Shown: positions 42,474 through 51,584, numbered from the stretch's first letter. The stretch is DNA of 64,000 nt from Pyxidicoccus caerfyrddinensis (GCF_010894405.1 NZ_JAAIYA010000001.1:679065-743064); one strand, 5' to 3'. The notes: generated from the sequence alone by a model not told the origin. Made by a program: numbers and translations.

Positions 42474-44117
42474 CTAGTCTGGCTTCTTCGGCTCGTAGTA
42501 GTCAGGCAGCGGCGAGAAGCCGAACCAGAGCGCGTTGATCTTGCTGGGCTGCCCCTGGTACACGGGCGTGCCCTCGATGCGGACGGCGCTCAGGCGGTGG
42601 TTGGGATACGAGGCTGACTGGTAGTGGCGGCCCAGTCCCGTCCGGTTGCCGAACGTCCCGGCACTCGTGCCGTCGCTGAAGTGGAACCTGATGCCCGAGA
42701 GTTCCCAGTCCCACCACGTCTCGACGCGCGTGATGTATTTGCCCGCGGGCACATCCACGTCGTGCGGCGCGCCGCCGCCCGTGTTGCCCACCCCGTTGCC
42801 CTCGTGCCCGTCGTAGTAGAACTTGAGGAAGTCGATCTCGTTCCACTCGCGGACGTGAACCTTCGAGATCCGGCCCGGCCGATCCTCCCACCTGTGGTCG
42901 CGCGCGCCGTGCTCGTTGTTCGCCTTGTAGACGAGTCCGGTGCTGGGGCCGACCCAGACGGGCTCGCGGTCGAGCGGGATGGGCAACACGTGCTCACGGT
43001 CGGGATCGAGCATTGACCAGAGCAGGGCCGGGTCGCTGACGTTGCTCTGGAGCGCGGCGCGGAAGCTGTTGAGCGCCTGCTCCTTGTAGTAGTGCACCAG
43101 CACGGTGTGATCGCCGCCCCCGCGCGCGCCGATCCCCTTGGCGAAGCTCTGCACCTCGCGCGCGACGTGGTCGCGGATGACGGTCGAAGCGCGCCCGAGG
43201 ACGTCCTGTGGGAAGTCCTCGATGTCCATCATCGACTCGCGCCATTTCATCTCGCCGGGGAGGGCCACGTCGCGGATGAATTTCTGGTAGTCGGAGATAG
43301 CGTCCTTGAGCGCCTGCTTGTGCTTCTCGACGCTGACCTTCTTCTCGCCGAAGATTTCCTTCGACTTGACGACGCGCTCGCGCAGCAGCGCCAGGTGCAT
43401 CGTCGCCAGGTCGAAGGCGAGCCCTACGGAGCCGGGCGTGTACTTGCGCCCGATGAACAGCTCCTTCGCGTCGTTGAACTGGCCCAGGCAGGTGTCGAGC
43501 CACGTCTGGCGCTCGGTCTGCTCGTCGGCGTCGAGGTACTCCTTCAGGTTGTGGCGCAGCGAGCCGACCTTGCTCTTCAGGAGCGCGCGGTCGTACTCGT
43601 CGATGACGCCGTGCACCCACGCCTTCATCCGCTCCTCGGAAGCCTTCACGAGGTCTTCGACCGTCGGCTTCTTCTCGGGCCAGATGACGCCGACCGCCGC
43701 GGCGATGCCGGCGCCGACGGTCGGGATCTTGCCGACGGCGGCGAGGACGGCCATGCGCGAGAGATCGTTGAGCTGAATGTTGAACTCGTCCATGAAGTTG
43801 ACCGCCCTGGTCGAGTCCGGGTTGGGGAACTCGTGGTCGGGCTGTCTGATCTGGCAGTCCTCGCCGAGCGTGACGGGGCGGTTCGTCTTGACCTTGACCG
43901 GCGCGGCGAACCAGTCCGAGAAGGGCGTCCGCCCCTTGCGGAAGCCGATCTTCTTCTCGCCGGAGGGCAGGCTCAGGCGCACCTTCTCGCCCTTCTTGAG
44001 CCAGCCGAAGGTGTCGCCGTAGGCGATGCGGTACGAGGTGTCGTCCGTGTTGGCGACCCAGTAGCAGACCTCTTCCTTGTACTCGTTGGTGACCGTGAAC
44101 GTATCCGCGACTCTCAT
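42474..44117 (-). CDS. Cry-like pore-forming toxin with jacalin-like C-terminal domain
   Basis: 547 residues, no signal peptide. Residues 118-310 match the helical bundle of the insecticidal delta-endotoxin N-terminal domain: a hydrophobic helix (LAAVGKIPTVGAGIAAAVGV), then MKAWVHGVIDEYDRALLKSK and the conserved SVGLAFDLATMHLALLRERV. An N-terminal 110-residue domain precedes it. Residues 416-534 look like a jacalin-type beta-prism lectin (GRISKVHVREWNEIDFLKFY and WELSGIRFHFSDGTSAGTFG). Such toxins bind cell-surface glycans through the lectin part and insert the helical part in membranes. Some codon use in the gene is less GC-biased than in neighbours. The target is unknown; insects, nematodes, amoebae and prey cells are all possible. 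Confidence 0.82.
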   Translation of the reverse strand: MRVADTFTVTNEYKEEVCYWVANTDDTSYRIAYGDTFGWLKKGEKVRLSLPSGEKKIGFRKGRTPFSDWFAAPVKVKTNRPVTLGEDCQIRQPDHEFPNPDSTRAVNFMDEFNIQLNDLSRMAVLAAVGKIPTVGAGIAAAVGVIWPEKKPTVEDLVKASEERMKAWVHGVIDEYDRALLKSKVGSLRHNLKEYLDADEQTERQTWLDTCLGQFNDAKELFIGRKYTPGSVGLAFDLATMHLALLRERVVKSKEIFGEKKVSVEKHKQALKDAISDYQKFIRDVALPGEMKWRESMMDIEDFPQDVLGRASTVIRDHVAREVQSFAKGIGARGGGDHTVLVHYYKEQALNSFRAALQSNVSDPALLWSMLDPDREHVLPIPLDREPVWVGPSTGLVYKANNEHGARDHRWEDRPGRISKVHVREWNEIDFLKFYYDGHEGNGVGNTGGGAPHDVDVPAGKYITRVETWWDWELSGIRFHFSDGTSAGTFGNRTGLGRHYQSASYPNHRLSAVRIEGTPVYQGQPSKINALWFGFSPLPDYYEPKKPD

Positions 44118-44575
44118 GAGGGAACGACCTCCTTCTCAGGGGGACAGAGGAGCCGGAGCATTCATGTGCAAGGGTGTTGCCATGCTCGGCGAGGACGGCT
44201 CGAGCGTCATTCCCCGAGGGAGGCGTCATGGGGAGACGCGCCCGCGTCAGGGGCGGACGCGCACTCCAGCGTTGCCCGCGTACGCAGGCGCGTGAGGGGG
44301 GAACGCGCTGCTACCCGGGATGAGGACCACCGGGCTGCCCATGGGTGAGCCGTCCATCGTCTCGTCGTAGCCGCCAACCATCTGGTTGCATCGACTCCAC
44401 CGTCGCAGCCAGGGCCGGGCTCTCCTCCTCCAGCCCCGGCTCCGCCCCCGCTCGAGGGCATCGATGGCAACTGTACCGTGGTGGCGGAAACAGTCATGCG
44501 GTGTGCACACAATGGAACGTGCGAGTCGCATCGAGGCGGCGGGTGCGCGGAGTCGCGGTGGTATCTTCCGCGCCC
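44118..44575. other. Divergent intergenic region, 458 bp
   Basis: Between the toxin gene (minus) and the TPR gene (plus). A minus-strand open frame at 44247-44531 has no ribosome site or recognisable motif, and I do not call it. A promoter for the toxin should be here; GGAGGTCG precedes its ATG. No repeats or RNA seen. Confidence 0.5.
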
Positions 44576-45349
44576 ATGGACCTGCGAATCGTGCTCGGCC
44601 TCGTGCTGATGCTGGTGTCGCCAGCGTGGAGCCAGCCCGCGGCTTCCACCGGCCCTTCCTTCCAGGACCTCATGTCGGCCGCGACCCGCGCGTACGATGA
44701 GCTCGACTTCGAGCACGCCCTCGAAGAGCTCGACGCGGCGACGCTCGCCGCGCGCGACGACGATGAGCGGGCCCGGGCAATCATCTACCGGGGGTTCGTG
44801 CTCGCGGACCTGGGGCGGCGGCAGGAATCGCTCGCCGCCTTCCGCGCCGGGCTCGCGCTACGGCCCGCCGCGAGCCTCCCGGTGAAGGTGTCGCCCAAGG
44901 TGACGCGAGACTTCGAGGACGTGCGCAAGAGCGTGCAGCGCGAGCAGGCGCGCAAGCCCCGCCCCCCGGCGGACGCGCCGCGCGCGGTGCCGGACGCGCA
45001 GCTCGCGCAGACGCGGCCGTCTCCCGTGCTCGTTCCTTCGGCTCCCATGGCGGAAGCGGACGTGCGCCCCGCGCGCTCCACGCCGGTGCTCCCCATCGCG
45101 TTGCTGGGCGCGGGCGCGGTGCTCGGCGGCGCCGGGGGCTACTTCGGCCTGAAGTCCCGGAGCAACGTGAATGCGGCGCGCGACGACGACTTCCATGACG
45201 ACCGGGTCTCACACCTGGACAGCGCGCGGGGGCAGGCGCTCGCAGCCAACGTCCTGCTGGGCGCGGCCGTCACCGCCGCCGCCGGAGCGGCCGTCACCTG
45301 GTTGCTCACGCGCGACACGCCGTCTTCGCTCGCGGAGGTCTCGCCATGA
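44576..45349 (+). CDS. TPR-containing periplasmic/inner-membrane protein
   Basis: 257 residues from ATG 44576 with signal peptide (VLGLVLMLVSPAWSQPA). A TPR-like region (about 30-105: ATRAYDELDFEHALEELDAA, GFVLADLGRRQESLAAFRAG) is followed by a Pro/Ala linker and two hydrophobic segments at the C terminus (LPIALLGAGAVLGGAGGYFG and ALAANVLLGAAVTAAAGAAV), so it is probably membrane anchored. Its stop overlaps the start of the MopE-like gene by four bases (ATGA), a translationally coupled pair. This TPR plus MopE-type pair is a recurring myxobacterial arrangement, with unknown role. Confidence 0.78.
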   Translation: MDLRIVLGLVLMLVSPAWSQPAASTGPSFQDLMSAATRAYDELDFEHALEELDAATLAARDDDERARAIIYRGFVLADLGRRQESLAAFRAGLALRPAASLPVKVSPKVTRDFEDVRKSVQREQARKPRPPADAPRAVPDAQLAQTRPSPVLVPSAPMAEADVRPARSTPVLPIALLGAGAVLGGAGGYFGLKSRSNVNAARDDDFHDDRVSHLDSARGQALAANVLLGAAVTAAAGAAVTWLLTRDTPSSLAEVSP

Positions 45350-46836
45350 AGCGCGTCGTGGCCCTGGGGCTCGGGCTGCTGTGCGTCACCTGCACGGTGC
45401 CGGACATCGAGGAACTCGAGGAGGAGAAGCCCAGCGGGTGCGACACGGACCATCCCTGCGACGTCCGCGTGCTGCTGAAGTACGACGGCTTCCGTCCGGG
45501 CTGCGTCACGCTGCGGCTGGTGGACGTGGAGTCGCCCTCGCGGACACAGGAGCTGCCGGTGGACCCGCCGGTGACGGAGGCGAGCGGCTCGCGCGAGGTG
45601 GGCTTCATCCGAAGGTCCGGGTGGAGCAGCACCGTGAAGGTGACGGCGTCTGCCCGTGAGTCCTCGTGCGCCGGGAAGGAGGTGGCCATTGCCACGGCCG
45701 ACAAGGTGCTCATTCCCGACGAGGGAACCGCCGATGTCACGCTGACGCTGAGGGCGGTGGACGAGGACGGCGATGGCTACGTGAGAGAGGACTCCGGGGG
45801 CACGGACTGTGATGACCACACGGCCTCCGTATCGAAGGGCCTGGAGGAGCGCTGCGACTTCCTGGACAACGACTGTGACCACACCGTGGACCCGGCGCCT
45901 GTCTGCGACGGCGTCGAGTGGAGGCCGGCGCTTTTCGTCAGCGGCGCGAACCTCCGGGATGTGGCCCCGCACGCGCGCGGCCGGGCCTGGTTCGTGAGCG
46001 ACAACAACGACGTGCTCGCCTACGTGAGCCGGGAGGCGGACGGCGGCGGCCAGATGCGGCAGTTCACCGACTGCCTCGGCGGGTGGTCCACCGCCTGGGC
46101 GCGGCCGAGCGACGGGCGCGTCTTCGTGGGCTCCTGGGAAGGGCGGCTCGCCACGCGGACGACGGTGGCCGCGGAGCCGTGCTCGAGCGCCGCCTTCGAC
46201 GGAGGCGGCGCGGCCATCCAGGACATCGTGGGCTTCGAGCAGGACGGCGGCACGACGCTCTACGCGGTGAACGAGGCGGGGGACATCGTCCGCTGGGACT
46301 ACCCGGCGCCCCCGGTGCGCGTGGCACACGTGGACGCGGACCTCCGCTCCATTCATGGCACCGGGCCGGGGACGCTCCTCACCGTGGGCTACGCCCTGAA
46401 TGGTGATGTCTCCACGGCATACCCGGTCGCCTATCGCTCCAACCCGGACGGGGGCCCCTGGCTGCAGGAGTCGCTGCCGCCACCCTCCGCCGGGCAGCAC
46501 GCCCTTCACTCCGTGCACGTGGTGAGCCCGGCCCTGGCCTACGCCGCGGGAGACCAGGGGCTGCTCCTGGAGCGGGAGGGAAGCGTGTGGCGCACGAAGC
46601 CTCCGTACCCCATCTTCGAGGATGGCGGCGTCTCACCCGACATCTTCGACGTGGTGGCCTTCGGCAAGACGGCCGTCGTCGCGCGCCTGAGCACGGACGA
46701 CCTCGTGCGCTTCGACGGAGAGAGCTGGCACGACTTCCTCTTCGGCACCCAGGGCTTCACGACGCTGGAGGGGCTGACGTCGGACGAGTTCTGGAGCGCG
46801 GCCCAGGACGGCACCGGGTTCTACTGGGGGCCGTAG
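45346..46836 (+). CDS. MopE-like Cys/Asp-rich exported protein
   Basis: 496 residues with an N-terminal export signal (ALGLGLLCVTCTVP, probably a lipoprotein). Around residues 137-185 lies the putative metal-binding motif: DEDGDGYVREDSGGTDCDDH and EERCDFLDNDCDHTVD, the MopE signature of Asp and Cys residues seen in many myxobacterial surface proteins. The rest is propeller-like (SVHVVSPALAYAAGDQGLLL and VVARLSTDDLVRFDGESWHD). Metal binding is inferred from the motif; it may bind copper or calcium. Coupled to the TPR gene upstream; ends at a hairpin that includes its stop. Confidence 0.85.
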   Translation: MKRVVALGLGLLCVTCTVPDIEELEEEKPSGCDTDHPCDVRVLLKYDGFRPGCVTLRLVDVESPSRTQELPVDPPVTEASGSREVGFIRRSGWSSTVKVTASARESSCAGKEVAIATADKVLIPDEGTADVTLTLRAVDEDGDGYVREDSGGTDCDDHTASVSKGLEERCDFLDNDCDHTVDPAPVCDGVEWRPALFVSGANLRDVAPHARGRAWFVSDNNDVLAYVSREADGGGQMRQFTDCLGGWSTAWARPSDGRVFVGSWEGRLATRTTVAAEPCSSAAFDGGGAAIQDIVGFEQDGGTTLYAVNEAGDIVRWDYPAPPVRVAHVDADLRSIHGTGPGTLLTVGYALNGDVSTAYPVAYRSNPDGGPWLQESLPPPSAGQHALHSVHVVSPALAYAAGDQGLLLEREGSVWRTKPPYPIFEDGGVSPDIFDVVAFGKTAVVARLSTDDLVRFDGESWHDFLFGTQGFTTLEGLTSDEFWSAAQDGTGFYWGP

Positions 46837-46858
46837 GCCCCTCCGGTGAGGCCTACGG
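46831..46858. terminator. Hairpin spanning the MopE-like stop codon
   Basis: Nine-base-pair stem CCGTAGGCC with GGCCTACGG around a 10-base loop; the TAG stop is inside the first arm. It lies between convergent genes ending at 46836 and 46877 and could act in both directions. Confidence 0.65.
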
Positions 46859-46876
46859 CTCGGGAATGCGCGGGGC

Positions 46877-47821
46877 TCAGCTTCCGCCGGGGCCCTTGCC
46901 GCCGTCCTTGAGGTTCAGCATCGCGACGGCGACGTCGAGCCTCGGGTCCTTGAGGTGCTCCGCCTCGGCCTGGAGCTGCTTGTACTGGCTGGTGGTGACG
47001 CGGGGCAGGTCGCCGTCGATGCGCTTCTCGTAGATGGGCTGCCCGGGCCGGTCCTTGTGGAAGAACCGCTGGTCCACGGACTCCGCGCGGTGGGTGTCGG
47101 GGCGGACGTTGAACCGCGTGTCCACGCGGATGTCGGGGTTGCCGCTGATGGCCTTGTCCGCGGGAATCATGGCCGTGTTGGCGCCATGCGAGGCGGAGGC
47201 CAGGTTCTGGCGTGACTGCGTCTTGCTGCCACCCTCGCCATGGCCCATGCCGTGGAGGATTTCGTAGTCCGTCCCCTTGTCGGCGGTGCCGAGGCGCTGC
47301 TGGTACTTCGTCGAGCTGGGCTCGCCGCCCGTCATCTCCTTGAAGACCTTGGTGTGCTCGCCCTTGTCGCGGTCAGGCACCGAGGTGAGGACCGGCTGCG
47401 GCCCGAGCCCCCGCTTTTCCGTGGGGCCCTCATAGAAGAGCCCCTTCTTGTCCCGGGCCTGGCTGCCGTAGTGGGCCAGCGTGTTGAGCCTGTCCTCGGG
47501 GCCGTCCTTCACGGTGCGCAGGGACGACATGTCGCCCGTGCGAGCGGCGTGGGTGTCCTGCAGGCCTACCTCCTTCTGTTGCTTGTACAGCTCAGCCGCC
47601 GAGGGAGGCTGCTCGCCCGTCGCCGCGGCCCGCTTGGGTCGTTTCGAGCTGCTCGCCTCGAACTCGTCCGGCGCCGGGCGCTTCTTCGAGGAGGAAGACG
47701 CGCTGGACTGGGCGGACGGAGGGGGAGATGGGCTGCGGGAGCTCGTGGGGCTCGGAGAGCGTGGCAGGTCGACTTTGGGAGTCTTGGGGGTGGAGGGAGG
47801 CGAGATTCGGAGCTTGGCCAT
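46877..47821 (-). CDS. Low-complexity protein with possible nuclease/toxin-like C-terminal domain
   Basis: 314 residues. The first 75 residues are Ser/Pro-rich with Lys/Arg patches (SPSPPPSAQSSASSSSKKRP), without signal peptide. From about residue 140 the sequence is ordered, with a conserved-looking block YEILHGMGHGEGGSKTQSRQ then NLASASHGANTAMIP. The His-x-x-Asn-Leu-x-x-Ala-Ser-His-Gly-Ala-Asn-Thr core resembles C-terminal domains of polymorphic toxins of the HNH/His-Me type that I recall, but I cannot name the family. A secreted or injected toxin is possible; a chromatin-like or scaffolding protein is an alternative. No adjacent immunity gene is clear. Confidence 0.55.
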   Translation of the reverse strand: MAKLRISPPSTPKTPKVDLPRSPSPTSSRSPSPPPSAQSSASSSSKKRPAPDEFEASSSKRPKRAAATGEQPPSAAELYKQQKEVGLQDTHAARTGDMSSLRTVKDGPEDRLNTLAHYGSQARDKKGLFYEGPTEKRGLGPQPVLTSVPDRDKGEHTKVFKEMTGGEPSSTKYQQRLGTADKGTDYEILHGMGHGEGGSKTQSRQNLASASHGANTAMIPADKAISGNPDIRVDTRFNVRPDTHRAESVDQRFFHKDRPGQPIYEKRIDGDLPRVTTSQYKQLQAEAEHLKDPRLDVAVAMLNLKDGGKGPGGS

Positions 47822-48851
47822 GAGGCATTCCTGCGTGAGGAGATGCCCGGCCTTCTAGAGCAATGACTTGCATTAGTAATCACCCGAAAGGGTGAGACGG
47901 CTTCTGGGATGGATGGATTTGTCAGTGATGGAAAGTTCCCCTGCCGGCGGGGTGGTGGGGGTGTTGTCTATGGGAAATCCCCAGGGTGGGGCGCTTTGAT
48001 TCTTCCGCGTCTGTATTTGTCCAGCCGTCCTGGCACCCATCTCATGAACAACATCCGCGGTGCCCATATCCCACATCCAAAGTGCCCGAAGCATCCGAGG
48101 CCGTCCTCCTGGTGGCGCTGGACGACGCCTTCGTCGCCATCCCCCGCCGCCCTGTCTCCGTACTACCGCTGACCACTCCCGCATCTTCAATGACGTAGTC
48201 CGCCCCCGCGCCGACGCTCAGGAGGAGGACGGCCGCCCCCAGACCATGGAGCAGCGCGCCCACGCCGGTGATGACGCCCACCGGGAACTTCCTGCTCGAG
48301 TGCTGGCCGATGACGGCGAAGAGCGGAACCATGCAGGGGCCGGGCGCCACGGCGAGGCCTGTCTGGAGCGCGGACCAGTGCCAGCGCTGCTCCATCTGGA
48401 CGTCTTCCCGGACGGCACATGGAAGGTGCTCGACGTCGGCCAGTCCGGCGAGGCAATGACGCGCCTCAGCCAGCACGACCGACGCCCTCAATGGGAGCGC
48501 GCCTCCGTCACCCGCAGTATATGAGTGGCCATCCACCACGTCCCCACGTCCACCCTGCCGAAGGCGCGGCGGCTGAACCTCAAGCGCTCATTGCGCGTTC
48601 AGTACCGCCCGCCGTGCGGTGACCGCTGAGCGGTATGGACGCGCCCTGGCTGATAGCCCACGAAGAGGTGGGTGAGCACTGAAGCCAGCGCCTCCTCCAG
48701 CATCTGGATGGCGCGGTGCTTCTCCCCATTCCCCAGGTGCATGTACTGCATCGTGGTGCAGAGGCGGCGGCCGGGGCCTCGGCGTGTGCGGATCTGGTGA
48801 AGGCTCTCGCGGCTTGCCTTGCGTGAGCCCTGAGGACGAGCGGTCGCTCGA
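47822..48851. other. About 1 kb with remnants and no firm gene
   Basis: Contains the possible membrane protein at 48042-48539 (listed separately) and, on the minus strand near 48599-48751, a 50-residue frame (MQYMHLGNGEKHRAIQMLEE and so on) that looks like the C-terminal tail of a protein but has no ribosome site or start. The base composition and codon quality are mixed across the stretch, as expected of decaying genes next to an island. Bases 47870-48040 show no coding signal. Confidence 0.4.
48042..48539 (-). CDS. Possible membrane protein fragment
   Basis: 165-codon frame with hydrophobic segments (SALQTGLAVAPGPCMVPLFA and VITGVGALLHGLGAAVLLLS) that would span the membrane, and an N-terminal part (LPLRASVVLAEARHCLAGLA) of normal composition. 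The first residues and the tail after residue 120 are less protein-like. No ribosome site precedes the ATG. It may be a real small protein or a degraded one, and I do not recognise a family. Confidence 0.35.
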   Translation of the reverse strand: MVDGHSYTAGDGGALPLRASVVLAEARHCLAGLADVEHLPCAVREDVQMEQRWHWSALQTGLAVAPGPCMVPLFAVIGQHSSRKFPVGVITGVGALLHGLGAAVLLLSVGAGADYVIEDAGVVSGSTETGRRGMATKASSSATRRTASDASGTLDVGYGHRGCCS

Positions 48852-50963
48852 TCATGACGTCCCGTGGAGACGCCGCAGTGAGGGAGACATGTCGAGACCC
48901 GAGTCGTCCGGGTAGCGGGCTCGCCATTCACCTTCGACGGGAGGCGCTTCTATCATCCAGCCGAATTGCGCGTCGACATGTTCGGTCAGAATCGGCGGGT
49001 CGCCGCGCAGTTCCCAATCACTGAGCTGCTGGCCCGCCAGTTGGAGGAACCACAACGGAACGGGCAACCCCCGGAGGGCCGACAAGCCGCGGTGCAGGCT
49101 CCATTCAGGATCCTCGAGCCACCGCTGGTGACTGAGTCCCTGCAGATTCAGGATCAGGAAGCGGCCGCGGCGCTCGTCGACCATGATCGGCCAGACGGTC
49201 CTGAGGAATTCGACCGCTACCAGCACATCCCCCAGTCGTGGCGTGCCTGAGCGTAGGTTCGGAATCAACTGCGCGATCTCGCGATCGCGCGCGAGGTCGT
49301 CTTCGCCGTAGTTTTGGGGCAGCCGAAGCCAGAACGGGTTGGCCTGTGACGGTTTCGCGGCCGCGGCAACCTCCAGGAAGATGATGGCGTAGGCACGCCA
49401 GCCTTCCGGATGATTCGTCGGTGGCGGAATCAGCGTGAAGTCGCCGTGCTGGACCAGTTCGCCGACGATCCGGTTCACCATCATACTATTCCCGACGTAC
49501 GCGCTCAGGGCTCTCAGTGCTCCCGCGGCGCGCAGGACCGCCAGTTCCCATGGAGGCGCGGGCCGTGGACTCCAGACAGTCAGACCCATCGCCGGGAACT
49601 CTGGCTGGATCGACGCCAGCTCGTCGCGAGGCGCGCCGCGCGCGATGGTCTCCCACTCGTCGAGCGAACCGAGTTGCGCAGGTTCGAGATCGCCGGCAAA
49701 CCGGTTCGCGAAGTAGTCCGCCCGATCGATTAAGTGCTGGACCATCTCGGCTTCCCGGCGGCACCAGACGGACGCGTCATAGCCAGGGGTTCGCACGCGG
49801 ACCACCGCCGGCGATGCCGCGAAGAGTCCCCAGATCATGCCGGTATTCGTTTCCCAGGATGGGATGTAGGTGGCGTCAATCGCACAGCGGGAGGACTTCC
49901 ACACCTGCATGTGCCGGAGCTGCGGCTTGACCTCGGCGGAGCGATGGCTGATCGCAATCAGGCGACGGGGCCACTCGGGCTTTGTCGCGCTGAACGCAAA
50001 GCAGGCGATATCAGCGGGTCGCACCACCTCCCAGGACAAATCGAGGGCGTGCTCGGCCCACGCCATCGCCTTGAGCGTCAGCGCCCAGCGTCGCACCACA
50101 CCCGTGGCGAGCGTGCGGAGTTCCTCGTCGTCCGATGTCAATGCGCGGCGGAAGCCGAGGCGCAGGCCCGGGCTGCGCAGGAGTCTGGCCGCAAGACGGA
50201 TCGCGCTCTGCGTCAGTTCGGCCGGGACGTCGAGACTCAGCCATCGCCACGCCTGTTGCCAGGGGATTCCCTGACCGACCCGCACGTCGAGCGGATCGAA
50301 CGGCGCAAGCGTCCCGTTGCCTTGCAGCGTGAGGTTCAGCAGCAGCTCGAGATGGCGATCACCGAAGCGATTGGACGCGACCCACGGGTCCGGAAGCGTG
50401 AATTGGCGTGGTGCGCCAAGCCGCAACGTCGTGGTCTGGGCGATGAGCTCGGGATCGGTGGTCGGTGGAGTGAAGACGAGATCGCGCAGGAAGGAGCCGA
50501 TGCACCCGAGGATCCACGCGCGGACCTGGTCGCCAAATATCATCTGCGCATCGCCGTAGGCGGTGATGCGCTGCTGCGATGCCATGAACTCTTCGACCGC
50601 AGTTCCTGCATTGTGCGGCCCGGCGCTGACCGACGCGAGCATCACCGTGAACGCGTCGTGCGAGGTCCGGCGAAGCGGGAGAGACGCGGCGGCGAGCGTC
50701 GCGCCGATGTTGAAGTCCGGCCATTGATCGACGTCATCCGGCGGGTCGTAGATTGGTGCTGCCGTCGGAATCGGTAGCACGTTGGCGGGCTGAATCCCTC
50801 TCGTGATCCACGGATCGGAAATCCAGTCCACCGTCAACATGACGGTCTGGTCGGACGGCGCGCGCATGCGATCGCGTACGTCGATCCACGCCGCCGTGAG
50901 CGGAGCGCGAAGATCGTCGAGGAGCCAGCGCAGCGACGTTGCGGATTCATTCGGCGCGGCCAT
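48852..50963 (-). CDS. Large protein of unknown function with TIR-like segment
   Basis: 703 residues, no signal peptide or transmembrane helix. Codons are less GC-biased than the surrounding genes, with many CGATC and GATCG patterns. The middle (about 333-420) has a pattern like a TIR domain: RRLIAISHRSAEVKP (first strand), WKSSRCAIDATYIPSWETNT, then VVRVRTPGYDASVWCRREAE, with W400-C401-R402-R403-E404 in place of the TIR WxxxE catalytic glutamate motif. Flanking regions are helical and unfamiliar. No family name can be given. The gene lies next to an IS91-type remnant and a tRNA fragment, so horizontal transfer is likely. A defence or NAD-consuming role is a hypothesis only. Confidence 0.75.
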   Translation of the reverse strand: MAAPNESATSLRWLLDDLRAPLTAAWIDVRDRMRAPSDQTVMLTVDWISDPWITRGIQPANVLPIPTAAPIYDPPDDVDQWPDFNIGATLAAASLPLRRTSHDAFTVMLASVSAGPHNAGTAVEEFMASQQRITAYGDAQMIFGDQVRAWILGCIGSFLRDLVFTPPTTDPELIAQTTTLRLGAPRQFTLPDPWVASNRFGDRHLELLLNLTLQGNGTLAPFDPLDVRVGQGIPWQQAWRWLSLDVPAELTQSAIRLAARLLRSPGLRLGFRRALTSDDEELRTLATGVVRRWALTLKAMAWAEHALDLSWEVVRPADIACFAFSATKPEWPRRLIAISHRSAEVKPQLRHMQVWKSSRCAIDATYIPSWETNTGMIWGLFAASPAVVRVRTPGYDASVWCRREAEMVQHLIDRADYFANRFAGDLEPAQLGSLDEWETIARGAPRDELASIQPEFPAMGLTVWSPRPAPPWELAVLRAAGALRALSAYVGNSMMVNRIVGELVQHGDFTLIPPPTNHPEGWRAYAIIFLEVAAAAKPSQANPFWLRLPQNYGEDDLARDREIAQLIPNLRSGTPRLGDVLVAVEFLRTVWPIMVDERRGRFLILNLQGLSHQRWLEDPEWSLHRGLSALRGLPVPLWFLQLAGQQLSDWELRGDPPILTEHVDAQFGWMIEAPPVEGEWRARYPDDSGLDMSPSLRRLHGTS

Positions 50964-51104
50964 GGGCAGATAGTAGTCCCATCTGGCTCTGCGCCGTTGC
51001 AGCCTTATCGCGTCGACGGTGTGTGTGCAGCGGTTGACGGATAGGAAGAATTGGAGGCCTCTTTCGCGTCCACGTCCGGTGGCCCTTCGCTCCGCCAGGC
51101 TTCG

Positions 51105-51400
51105 GGCGCCCGCTTCGCGTTACAGGAGGGGCATCCCTCGCCCATTGCACGAGAAGGCGACGAGCAGCTCGTCCTTGCAACTTTTGCAGCGCACCCGCGC
51201 GAACGCGTGCGCCAGCACCCCGCACTCCAGGTAGTGGGCGAAATCCCGCTCCACATACCGGGGCAGGCCGCGCCTCACCTCGCTCGCCTCCGTCAACAGC
51301 GTGGCGAGGTGGTCCCTCACCGCTCGTACAGCACCGTCCCCTCCGGCCGCCTCCGACGGTACTCCCACCCGTGCTCCCCCACCTTCCCCTCTCCAACCAC
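51105..51400 (-). mobile_element. IS91-type transposase remnant, two frameshifts
   Basis: Encodes the N-terminal zinc-binding domain of an IS91-family transposase in three pieces. Reading order: [14 protein letters not shown], then after a missing G near 51321 (TACGAGCGGTG instead of a GAGGCGGTG form) [20 protein letters not shown] and [20 protein letters not shown], then after an extra A near 51132, GCPSCNAKR. The Cys-x-x-Cys pairs are the zinc ligands. The sequence homology then ends (about 51105), and the catalytic domain is absent. It is inactive. Confidence 0.8.
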
Positions 51401-51584
51401 ACATCGCCAGGGCACACGCTACCGTTGGGCTCCCACGAACCTCCCTGGAGGACCGTGCTCCGCTGGCCCTGTCTCCAAAATGTCTCCAAAGCTGGAGGGG
51501 GCTCTGGGCGACAGTCGGGACTGGTGGGGACTGCCCCGTGGACTTGAAGTGCCCTGATTCATTCACGATTCAGCGATAGGCGTG

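Noticed and set aside
48599..48931. A 110-codon minus-strand gene
   Set aside because: Only the last 50 residues look protein-like and no start or ribosome site supports them; treated as a remnant.
50947..51489. 180-codon minus-strand frame near the IS remnant
   Set aside because: It is a shifted frame of the transposase remnant; the other frames carry the zinc-binding motifs.
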